Below are positions 22,336 through 31,621 of a stretch of DNA of 64,000 nucleotides, in pieces. The notes under the pieces were generated by a model. That model saw only the letters and a program-made list of their open reading frames with translations, had not been told where the DNA came from and searched no databases. Origin of the DNA: Ophiodon elongatus (lineage: Eukaryota; Chordata; Actinopteri; Perciformes; Hexagrammidae); assembly GCA_016806645.1 (NCBI GenBank), contig JACSYO010001682.1, positions 850,001 to 914,000 on the forward strand, given 5' to 3'. Made by a program: the position numbers and the translations under genes. Each line of letters starts with the position of its first letter. The stretch's first letter is position 1.

Positions 22336-23030
22336 GCCACTCGCTAAAAACCTAAAAAACTGGTTAAGCACTCAGTTTTTGATATCGGTCAACAAACATC
22401 ATATGAACGCAGCCATTTCGTGTGCCGTTTTCATGACCTGCCTGGATTTGTCCCTTGATCGCTGATCCGCTCTGGCATCTCGGCACGCTGTCTCTTGCTT
22501 GACCACTGGCTCATGAACCTGCCCAGCAGCAAGTGTCAGCTGTCAACATCTCAACACTGTCGATCAGCCTCCGACCTTCGGGCCTGCAATTTGCCCGCCG
22601 CTGTGTCAGTGCCACCTTGTTGACAATCCCGCGAGACACCCCGAGTCCAACGTTTTCACTGCACCTAGGCATCAGTAGGTTGACACGAGGACTGAGGTTC
22701 CTGCAGTCATCGTGATGTCAAACTAACACCTCGGAACTCACGCAATACGGGATGGGAAAGGACATCCAATGAGTCATTTATAAATGTCTGCTGTACCTTT
22801 TTAATCACAAACTGTTTTGAATTGGGATTTGACCTGTACATAAAAGTCACTGTCACCTTCAATATCTCTATTGTTCATTGTGTTGTGACCTCTGTCCTTT
22901 CCTTTGTTGCTGCTAAGCCTAGATTCAGCTTAGATCAATAAAGTTAATCTTGTATTATCTTAAATTGAAAAAGATTAAGGGTATCCCTCTCCTCGATAGC
23001 ATACATACAATGTTTCAGGCCTCCCTGCTC
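22336..23030. other. Unannotated stretch with a retroposon-like tail
   Basis: At 22936-22965 an AATAAAGTTAATCTTG run followed by 'tattatctta' resembles the 3' tail of a fish non-LTR retroposon with short terminal repeats. The preceding 60- and 65-codon frames have no recognisable domain, so the element, if any, is unidentified. Confidence 0.35.
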
Positions 23031-23300
23031 GTCACTTTCTATACATGGAGTTATAAGTGTCATGGCTGAATAAGAATGATTAACCTCTGAAGGATGCTTG
23101 AAAAGCCATATGCTGTCTTACATTTGACAGGCCTGCCAGATCAGTTATGTTATGATGCAGAAGTGGCTTGCAGATGCCAGATGAGCTACATGATATGAGA
23201 TTTAATGGAGGGCTTTTTAACCTCTGAGAGGACAACTTGTTCAGCACTTCAATGAAATAATCACTGATGAATAAATTGCCAGTGGCTAGTTTGCATATGC
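23031..23300. other. Candidate conserved non-coding block
   Basis: Non-repetitive sequence with balanced composition and clusters of short AT-rich words (ATTAA, TAATGG) around CAG-rich ones. This is my impression of CNE-like texture only; no conservation can be seen from one genome. Confidence 0.2.
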
Positions 23301-23979
23301 TGTATATTGGATAGGGTTGTTCAAGCTAATGGGCATGCGTCTCGTTTGCACATTGTAATTCCCTCAAAGCCCAGGCAGAGACAAGTGGCTTGCTTGCTTC
23401 TAGTTTATTTGAAGCTTCTTTCCTCCAAATCCACCGGGAAAACATAAACACACACAGTACAAACGAGGAAATAAAGAGAGCATGTTAGGTTAACACAAAT
23501 AATAACATGCACAGCATGTGGAACACCATTTTACCAAAGTAAAATACAGACAAACAAAACAAAAATCCCTCGCTGGCTGCATGCTACGAACACGGGAACA
23601 GTATTCTGGGGTCCTTGAAACCAACTTAAAGTCCGTTACGACTAGCATAAAGGAGGATTAAATAGTTCGTGTTTACAGCTTCTTTGCCGATATTGGGAGT
23701 CGTGCTCATGCAAAAGCAACCCAAGGCAACATAAACGGAGACTTCAAAATAAAAGCACAATTCATTGTTGTAATAAATGAAATAGTGGGTAAATAACAAA
23801 TGCATTTTATATTATGACATAGGTAAAAGTGTTGGTGTCTGTGACTTGGGATAAAATTGCCATATAATGGGGCAGAGGCCCAGGGAAAATATTTAAGGCA
23901 AGGCCATGTAACTATTATGCGAAGGAGAAGTACTCTTCTCACAAATTAAAAGTTGAATTCAACGATAGATGCTATGCGA
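23301..23979. other. Unannotated stretch
   Basis: No gene or repeat family is recognised. Confidence 0.4.
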
Positions 23980-24560
23980 AAACATTTTTTTAATTTGCAA
24001 TGATGAATATTTAGATTTTGGGCTTTTTCGCATCTTAAACGTGTCATCTTTCAGACCAGTGGAGAGAAAACATCCAAAATACACAGTAAATAATTTATTT
24101 TACAACTTTGTCTATTTATTTCTGTAGATTTCACCTGCATTCACCAAAAGTTACCATTAGATCATACCTCATTTGCATATTTACACATTTCAGAAATATT
24201 GTAATCACCTGGGGGAGTTTCATTGTGATATCTATGAGTTGCTGTTTTTTTTTTACCCTATTCAGTTGTAACGTCTTTCAAAATGTATAGCAATTTTACC
24301 AATGTTTAACCAGCCCTCATCCAATATCAATATTTATTTTCTGGGAAAATATGCAAATTAGCACAAAATTAGTAAGATAATGTCTCGTTTGCATATTTAA
24401 ACCTAACATTTCCTACTTGCAATACAAAAACAATTGTCTATAAGTAATTAACTGGGGAGGTGTTATGGTGTTTATTAGTTCAAATGTTGTTATCCTATTC
24501 ACCTGGAGTGTCTCCCCTTCATAAGCAATGAAACATAACCTTGCTCAAATCAATACCTCA
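23980..24560 (+). repeat. Dispersed AT-rich repeat R4 with internal duplication
   Basis: Shares ordered blocks with 41985-42690 in the same orientation: AAAACATCCAAAATACAC, 'tttgtctatttctcc/atttctg', 'cattagat...cctcatttgcat' and 'taagtaatnnactggggna'. Within this copy the CTCATTTGCATAT module (24168) recurs as CTCGTTTGCATAT (24384) at a spacing of 216 bases, each followed by a CTGGGG motif. This suggests an internally tandem unit. Confidence 0.6.
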
Positions 24561-24648
24561 GGGGTTTTGATGTTACACCTTAATTGATAAACGACTGCAT
24601 TCATATCGAGCTTTTATTCGGCAATTGCAATTTGCCCCCTGTTCAAAC

Positions 24649-24673
24649 CACACACACACACACACACACACAC
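24649..24673 (+). repeat. (CA)12 microsatellite
   Basis: Uninterrupted CA dinucleotides, about 12 units. Confidence 0.95.
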
Positions 24674-25499
24674 TGATGGCAGAGAGCTATCATGCAAGGT
24701 GCTGACCTGTCCATCGTCAGCCATTTTGGGTTCCGAGGACACATCGTATGGACAGCAGATTATTGGGCGACTCACTCTGCCTACAGAGCTTCATGACAAA
24801 TGTGACACTCATTTTAGCTACCATTAACTGGTCAAATTTGGGCAAATATGACCATAATGGTAGCTAACGTTAGTCAGCAAAGTTTACATTGATATACAGA
24901 GACACTATTTGCTTGGCAGGGCAGTTAGGGGTGCATTTCACCAGAATTACCGCTGCATAATCCTTTCCTCCCTGAGTCCTAACACATCATTGTAACTGTT
25001 GCTTTCCTCCTTATCCATGATATCCACCAATGCTCTCTTTTAATTCCATCTTTGAAACTGTTTAGATGAAATCTAAGCTGTCTAGGAAAAAGCTTTACGC
25101 CATCGTCCCTTCTTGTCCCTGCTTTTGTTACATCCTTGTCTGAACCAGCTGGGAGATGCTGACATTTAAAAGTCTCTGGCTTTTGGGAAATGGTGTTTGT
25201 TAAAGGCTGCCAAAAATCTGTAATCTGCAAAACATCTGTGATGAAGCTCACATAATGTTCAGCACAAAGTCTTTTTAAAGTCAAGGTTATGTTAGAGGCG
25301 AGAGTTTCACTTATTTGTGTTATTATTACACATGTCAAAGTGATTTGGTATGTAAGACCTTGAACAAATATATAATCCTATGCCAGGAGCATGGTCACCC
25401 ATACAACGAAGCTGCATCATCAATAACATTTTAAGGGAAATGTATTTTCTCCTAGATCACATTTGTTTTTTCATCACAAATAATCACAGCATAGGGAGG
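24674..25499. other. Unannotated stretch
   Basis: Contains a 119-codon minus-strand frame (24979-25338) without any motif I recognise. Codon choice and composition look like the surrounding non-coding DNA, so I do not call it a gene. Confidence 0.4.
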
Positions 25500-25780
25500 A
25501 GGTCTGAGTAAATGGACTGATCAAACAAACACAGGACTCTTCCCCAGGAGACAGCTGTTCATGTCTTTTGTGAAACCAAAAATCAATGTTGACCCATTTA
25601 AATTAATGCTTGTCACTTAAATTATGTAAAAAAAACATTTAACTTACTTAAAAACATACTTATTTAAAGTCGAACCAGGATGTTTTACGAAACACAACGA
25701 GGTAGTTTAGTTGCCTAAACGTAAGCAAGTAAAATTGTTCTCCATTTCAATTCAAAGCTGCGACTGTGATCCGGGAGAAA
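25500..25780 (+). repeat. Dispersed repeat R1, partial copy
   Basis: Contains AACACAGGACTCTTCCCCAG, then 'gttcatgtcttttgtgaaacc' and a 'gaggtagtttagttgcctaaacgtaagcaagt' block, matching the middle of the 17.5- and 58.4-kb copies. Both ends are diverged. Confidence 0.65.
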
Positions 25781-26929
25781 ATACTTTCCCTCTGGAACGT
25801 TATTGAGGATGCAGTTTAATTGAACGGGAATGTAATTGTGCAGCAGACAGGGTTTCTGGTAGAGGACAGACAGATCGAGTCATCAAATTTAGGGATGAGA
25901 ACTTGACCAAGACTAAGGCACAGTCAAGGTGGAAAGATCCACATTGTAACATTAACATTCTATAGATAGAGTATTACTTTAATAGAGTCTGCTATCTTTT
26001 CTGTCTTCAACAAGGCATCTCTGTGTGCCAGCCTTAAACAGTGTATCATTGTGCGAGTTGTTAATCTGCCCCTGTACCAATGTCACCAAGACACCTTCTT
26101 TTACATTCAGTGGGTAAAATGACTCAGATGCTGATAAAATCATGCCATTACCCTGCAGTCGACCGGCTTTCAACCTCCCTACTGACTCACATTCTTCCTC
26201 AGAATCCCAGGGTTTTTCATCACTATTTCATATACTACAAGTAAAGCACACAATGCAGTCTGCACTTTCAAAAACCGCAATATAACAAAGCTGAGATCGA
26301 AAGAAAATTGTCCCCTGCTTTTTTCAAAGATGCAAATATCACATATTAATAGATCTTCGGGCTGTCTCGCTGTGTATTGTGCCGCCACTATAATCGAGAA
26401 TGCTTTTGAAGAAAGAGACATTGACAGGTTTGCCTGGTCTGGTGTTTAATGTTTTATTTTGCTACTCACTGGCCCCCTTCTGTCTGTCTAGCTTTCACAA
26501 GCTTGCACGAATCAAACCCATAATGATGTCAACACTCAATATGCAGTTTTTTTAAGCCAGTACAGGGGGATTACACTGGGATTTCCCAGTAATATGGCAG
26601 TGAATACTAACAAGTGAGATATTTGATCATTTGACTCGACCCATGAGGTCGTTCAACAGGGATAATATTGTTTTTTATAATATACTCTTCACTATATTCT
26701 CTGTACTCTGGCTGCAGTGTCTGGAACACCTGCTTTTAATTGCAATCTTTTGTTAATCTCCCCAGGGGTGTTCAGCACATGAAGAAATCAATCTTGAAAA
26801 CTGAATGCTCGAGCTGAAGTGTATTGAATCATCAGTGTTACTGACTGAACCAGAAGTTGATTTGTCTGAAGGTGCCATTGTCTTCACAGTCAACAAACAG
26901 TACCATGCGACAACCTCTGGCTCTAAAAA
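25781..26929. other. Unannotated stretch
   Basis: No gene or element is recognised. The 101-codon minus frame at 26753-27058 overlaps the R2 copy and looks like chance. Confidence 0.4.
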
Positions 26930-27424
26930 GGGAAGCCACTGCTGAAGTGTTTTAAACTTCTCATGGCCATCAGAAGTTGACTCCTCTGGTTGCAAAAAGA
27001 AGTCTGATTTTACCCAACTTTTCATTTGATTTATTACCTCAGTAAACATTGTGAACATGAGTTCATGCTCTCAATCGCTAGTTTCAAGTCTTCTTCAAAA
27101 CAACATGATGTTCAGTTAGTACAATAAGGTCCCATTTAGAGTAAAATAGACCATAGAGCAGAGTATGCTTTAGGGCGGGGCTACTCGGTGATTGACAGGT
27201 CACTACCACGGCGTTGTCTGGTCTCGGAGTTGTCCATGTTTTTGTCTTCAACCCTTTCATTGTGTGTTTTTGGTGAATGAAACGTTACGAAAGTTTATGG
27301 TCGCCTTAAAATGGCTTACTCAGCGTTCAGTTGTACTTAGCTCCACCCTCTCCGGTCACTTCTCATTGCAAAAAACAAGATGGCAAAGGCAAAAAGAGAA
27401 AATCGCGAGAGCCAAAATACTAAG
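26930..27424 (+). repeat. Dispersed repeat R2, long copy
   Basis: The best R2 copy in the window. Ordered landmarks are: GGTTGCAAAAAGAAGTCTGA; 'tttattacctcagtaaacattgtgaacatgagttcatg' in blocks; 'tagttttcaagtcttcttcaa'-type sequence; 'tttagggcggggctactcgg'; 'tgacaggtcactaccacggc'; 'ttcagttgtac...agctccaccctctc'; and an 'aaaacaagatggc' end. It matches 3.1 kb (inverted) and the split copy at 53.7/55.1 kb. Confidence 0.75.
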
Positions 27425-27609
27425 TACTGTTGATGCCTAAACCTGAACAAAGTAAACCTAAAAAACAAGTTCACCTATGTTGGGAGTTTATTTTGAAAAA
27501 ACACATGTAATGGGTGTAAATTGACACGCCGTCCCATACACGTTCAAAACTGATGCTAGAGAGGAATCTAGAGCATCATAGTTTAAGGTGTAGACCGGGC
27601 TGCTGTATT
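27425..27609 (+). repeat. Dispersed repeat R1, 3'-part copy
   Basis: Joins R2 directly. Landmarks are 'gcctaaacctgaacaaagt', GGAGTTTATTTTGAAAAA, 'gtgtaaattgacacg' and 'tgatgctagag...gcatcatagtttaag', matching 17.86-18.0 kb and 58.77-58.9 kb. The right edge meets the SINE, and the exact junction is not resolved. Confidence 0.65.
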
Positions 27610-27806
27610 TGACAGATATGCATTGGTGGAGGGATGTCAGAGAGACAGAGCACAGCGCACAGAGCCGTAAGGCCTTGCTTAAAGGGCACCACGGCAGTGC
27701 CCAGGAGGTGAATCTGTGAACCAGTCCACACTGCGTGCTGACTGGCACGGCCTGGACTCAAACCAGCGCAAGCCAAGTCCCTATGCACTGAGCAACTGTC
27801 GCCCCC
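27610..27806 (-). mobile_element. tRNA-derived SINE
   Basis: Reading the minus strand from 27806, the head resembles a tRNA with a polymerase III promoter. A box A-like TTGCTCAGTGCA is complementary to 27784-27795. A box B-like GGTTTGAGTCC is complementary to 27754-27764 (consensus GGTTCGANTCC). It continues with the body 'ttcacctcctgggcactgcc', 'ggtgccctttaagcaaggcc' and 'ctctgacatccctcca', which I recall from common teleost SINEs. The anticodon arm is not tRNA-like, so it is not a tRNA gene. The 3' end is estimated. Confidence 0.75.
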
Positions 27807-28780
27807 AAAAGCAAACACACTTCCTGGCATTTCCAGATAGCAGAGATACCGACCTGAAACAGCTCATTTGGGGACTATGAAACAAAAAAATTAGCTAAAA
27901 GAGGCTAAAAAACGCTACCTACAGTTGATAAGAAACGTTGATTTGGGTGGTAACTCTCTCTGGGTTTGTCGCTTCAGGTGACCTTTTTTCAACCTACACA
28001 TAATGCTCTACCCGTTATTCATTAAAAAAAGAAATCATTTTTTTTTCTTTTTCTTTCAGACATTAGAAAACTCCGAAACATTGCAGATGTATAAATGGGG
28101 GGACGGAGTTCCGGGAAAAGTTGTAAAACCTACTTTTGCCGAGTACAACTGCAGTGTATGTAAGAGAGAGTGAGTTATTCATTAATAGCAGAAGTTTTTT
28201 CAATGGGGCTATTTCTACACAACGTCAGACAGCTGTGCTCGACTTAGTGGCTCTGAAATATCGATAGCCATTTTGTAAGAATCAAGAGGACAGTAACATC
28301 AGTTAATACATAAATCACATCTGACGTTGAGGCCGATGGCACAGAAGACAGACTGCCCAATTTAATATACTCAGATGGACCTTCGGTTTTGAAATCAGAG
28401 CCGCTACAGAACAAACTAAAGTGTTGCCGTCTTGGAAATAGTACGCTGTTTAATTAGTAACAGTATAGCTAACTCTGAGGCTTTGAGCCACACTGTCTGC
28501 TTTCCATTTACATCACTTTACTCTGCTGCAATCAATACAGTGATTTAATGTCTTCCATTTCTCAGCGGACCAAACAAAACTGTAAGAAAATGAAGGTGTG
28601 CAAAGCCGTAAACACCGGTGAGGTATATATGTGCAAGATGAAAATCCGCTTTGTGCCTCTGATACGCACTCCTTTAAAATCCAATGTAATGAATGTCACC
28701 TGAAGGACTCAGTCTGAGAAATAAAAAAAACAGAAAATGAGCATTCAATTATTGTGGAGTTAAAGCAATTCGAAAAGGTT
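27807..28780. other. Unannotated stretch
   Basis: No gene or known repeat is seen. About 28.3-28.7 kb looks single-copy. Confidence 0.4.
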
Positions 28781-28820
28781 CCCCAGCCCCTCCAGCCCCA
28801 CCAGCCCCTCCCACCCCCGC
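28781..28820 (-). other. C-rich tract, G-quadruplex-prone on the minus strand
   Basis: At least five C-runs of four or more within 40 bases (CCCCAGCCCCTCCAGCCCC and onward), with an imperfect internal 'cagcccctc' repeat. The complementary strand has the G4+ pattern needed for a quadruplex. Confidence 0.6.
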
Positions 28821-29959
28821 CTGGAGCGGATGCGGAGGCCGGCGTTCTCTCCATTTTGCCGTGTGCATATGTCACCTGTAACGTTAATTTGAATAATAAC
28901 TGGATGCTCTCCCTCCTCACCGTTGCCTTCCCCTCCATTGCCCCCCGTGGCCTCTGCGGGGTGCGAAAGGTCCACTCATTTGCTTCCCCATTGTTCCGAA
29001 CTCGTCTGTGGGCGTTGTGAAACCTTTGAGTCTGGACAGATGCTGAATGTCAACACTCCGAGCAGTCAACACAGGGGTTTCTGAAAGCTCCCCAGGACAT
29101 AAGAAAAGCCGGACTTTACCTATTTGATGAAAAAAAAAAGAAGAAAAAAACATAATTTGATGGTGTGACATAGGATAACTGGATTTTTTTCTCTTTAAAT
29201 TGCAGGTTATTCAAAATGATAAGGAAAGGTAAGTAGGGTGCACTGCACTCTGTAATCCTCCACCCCTCCAGCTCCGGCTGAGCGATTCGGTCTCCATCTG
29301 CTGCCCGTGCGCTTTGACGACTCTGCACTTTGCTGGAGTTTGGCCGAAACACCCATCTGAAAATCTCCAAATGCAAATTGAAGTAACAGCTTTTGTCGCG
29401 GTGCAATAATTCTGCGGTGACAGTTCAACGGGAACATTTCAACCATTTCTCTTCCGCCTGCTCCACGCCCGCTACTCATTAGGCCTATAAATAAGGCTCC
29501 TGTTGAAAAGTTTTTTTGTTGAAAAGCCGCATCGCATTCTCGTGTAGAATACAGACATCAACTTCTCTCTCATCGAATCCCCCCACATCATAAACCCCCT
29601 CCATCCCCCCATACACACACACACAATTTTTTTGGGGGGTTTGGGAACTCTTGTGAAGTCGGCACACTTCAAAGCCGTCAGATTGACAGCGCTGCAAACT
29701 GAAAGATCCCATTCATCTGCCTGGTGGAATTATGCAGACATCTCTCTTGAGCACCCGCTTCAAGAACCTCGCTCTCTTTACTTTAAATATCTGGCCCCTG
29801 CATGACACCCTGCAACATGCTGGAAAAAAAATGTATCTGTGGAGGAAAGTAGAGGGAAGGAAAAAAAAAGTCTTGAAGAGAGAGAAAAAATGAGCATAAT
29901 ATTGCACATCAGTTAAACATCCTACAAGCTGCTAAATGGGATGACACCGTTGAGCGTGG
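28821..29959. other. Unannotated stretch, moderately GC-rich
   Basis: Contains short A-runs around 29.13-29.15 kb and a short CA run at 29611-29622. Overlapping minus-strand frames of 64-96 codons between 29.1 and 29.9 kb have no recognisable motif. A 5' non-coding exon could hide here, but I see no support. Confidence 0.35.
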
Positions 29960-30059
29960 GATGTTTGGATAAGAAGCGCCGAGGGAGAGTACACGGTGAT
30001 GACATACACAAAATAGATGTCAAACGTTGACAAAGAATAACCGGCACATATGTGCGGTT

Positions 30060-30345
30060 AACGAATTTTCCGCCTCGTTTTGTCCTCCCGGTGTCTCGCG
30101 TCCTCGGGTGATCCCTTGCGCTCCCAGGAGCCGTCTCCGCGTTTCAGACCAGGCCGAGCATGTGCAGAGCGGGCGACTCAGCCCTGACCCCCCCGCCCTC
30201 CATCGGCGCCAACCGGCCTTCCCCGCTCCGGAGACCGCCGCACTGCTCCTGTTATGTCATCCATCATGGCTGTCGCAATGCTATCCGCGCTTATATTACA
30301 AACAAAGCCGCGGTAGCTTATGTGACACAAGACCTCGGTGTGGTG
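30060..30345. promoter_or_regulatory. CpG-dense block, possible unmethylated island or promoter-like region
   Basis: From 30070 to 30245 I count about 20 CpG dinucleotides, far above the rest of the window where CpG is sparse. The block has SP1-like GC-rich words and ends beside a G-run cluster (30373-30399). It overlaps a 137-codon plus-strand frame (30027-30440) that resembles no protein I know. This may be a CpG island linked to a promoter or enhancer, or a recently inserted GC-rich element. Orientation is unknown. Confidence 0.45.
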
Positions 30346-30372
30346 TCATGTGGCAGATAGCAATGTCTCACT

Positions 30373-30399
30373 GGGAGGGGGGGAGGGGGGTAGTTTGGG
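30373..30399 (+). other. G-quadruplex-prone tract
   Basis: GGGAGGGGGGGAGGGGGG followed by TAGTTTGGG supplies four or more G-runs of three or longer within 27 bases. Confidence 0.7.
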
Positions 30400-30848
30400 T
30401 AAAAGGCAACAGCAGCAGATTTAATATGAGGATAATATAATCATTTTTGGACTGCTAAAAACATAGGCGACAGAAACTACAAATTTTTGTTGCTTCATCA
30501 GAAATGGCATCACAATTACACTAATTTAATGTAACTGGTGATTTAATCCAAACTAGAAAGTGACATTGTGGAATTGTGTTTGTGGTGCTCAAAGAATTTA
30601 AAAGAAAGCTTGACCAGATGCACCGTGATCTGGTGCACATCTTAAAACTTGAGAACATTGATTAAAAAAATAGCTGCATAGCTAGACACCACTTAGCTGT
30701 AAACCCATAAAGTTGAATAATGTATAAGCAAAGAGTTGATTATTTAAGCATTCTGCAGACACAGCGCATCTCTGTCATACATTTGGAGTCATGTGTTTGT
30801 CCACCTGATGAATGCAAGTCAGGTAAGTGAGTCAGTATTAATAACTAT
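30400..30848. other. Unannotated AT-rich stretch
   Basis: Nothing recognised. Confidence 0.4.
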
Positions 30849-30971
30849 AAGGGCCGTCCTCGACCAAAGACAGTCTCAGTTTTTCGGCATGAAAAAGCAT
30901 CAGAAAATTGACTAAAGAAACCTTAGTCGACAAAGACCGAAACGACGTATTGTCGACTGGTGTCCACCCTA
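30849..30971. mobile_element. Short hAT-like non-autonomous element (tentative)
   Basis: The segment begins AAGGGCCGTCCTCGACCAAA and ends 'gtccaccctat', with CTTAGTCGACAAAGACCGA inside, words common in fish hAT-derived repeats. It is flanked by ATAACTAT (30841-30848) and TTAACTAT (30972-30979), an 8-bp duplication with one mismatch, as expected for hAT. Terminal inverted repeats are weak (AGGGCCGTC against AGGGTGGAC). Confidence 0.45.
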
Positions 30972-30979
30972 TTAACTAT

Positions 30980-31559
30980 CCCTTCAGCTCTGTCTTGGTC
31001 CCCCCCTCGCCCCACCCCCCGCAAGACAAATATCTGGCTCTATGGCAGGTCAATGTTCCACATTCTTAGCTTGTCAGCTGGTCACAAACTTTGTCCGTCC
31101 ACCATTTAGTGCCGTGCAGGTAGTGAACAGTGAGTTTGCTTAAAACAGCTCCTCTGCTGCTGCCGTAAACGAGGTTAGCGAAAGTGTTTGATGGTCTGAA
31201 AAACAAACAACCGAGAGGCTAAAATGTTTTGTGGATCCGACGGGGGAACTGAACAGTGGTAACTCTCTTGGATGAGCAACACATTTCACACTGCACAGTC
31301 AGCAGATCTATTGGTAAAATACAAATATAAAAATGTACCCATCAGTGCAGCTTTATGTTTCAGTTTCATTGTGGTCAGGTTTATTGAGTCAACGTGGTTC
31401 ACAATTGTTCATACAAGTGTAAAAATCTTATCTTATCTTGACCCTAACCCAAATTAGCCAGTAATTATTACAATATTCTTTTATAAATGGAAATATCCAT
31501 ATGTCGTCAATTATGACAAAATGCGAATGTTTAAGACTGTCGCAACAATGAGGTATACA

Positions 31560-31563
<4 letters not shown>
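30980..31563. other. Unannotated stretch
   Basis: No gene or repeat family is recognised. Confidence 0.4.

Positions 31564-31619
<56 letters not shown>
31564..31619 (+). repeat. (CA)28 microsatellite
   Basis: Uninterrupted CA dinucleotides for 56 bases. The long minus-strand frame through it is a Cys-Val artefact. Confidence 0.98.

Positions 31620-31621
<2 letters not shown>

Noticed and set aside
24979..25338. 119-codon minus-strand frame
   Set aside because: No known motif is visible and the local composition is like the flanking non-coding DNA. Frames this long are expected by chance in 64 kb.
27750..27806. Apparent tRNA gene on the minus strand
   Set aside because: Box A and box B are present, but the anticodon and acceptor stems do not fold and the body continues into SINE sequence, so it is a SINE head.
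30027..30440. 137-codon plus-strand frame across the CpG-dense block
   Set aside because: GC-rich DNA has few stop codons. The translation is arginine/proline-rich with no domain, so I report the CpG block rather than a gene.
31564..31619. CRISPR-like or satellite array
   Set aside because: It is a simple (CA)n dinucleotide tract. No direct repeat-spacer structure exists anywhere in the window.
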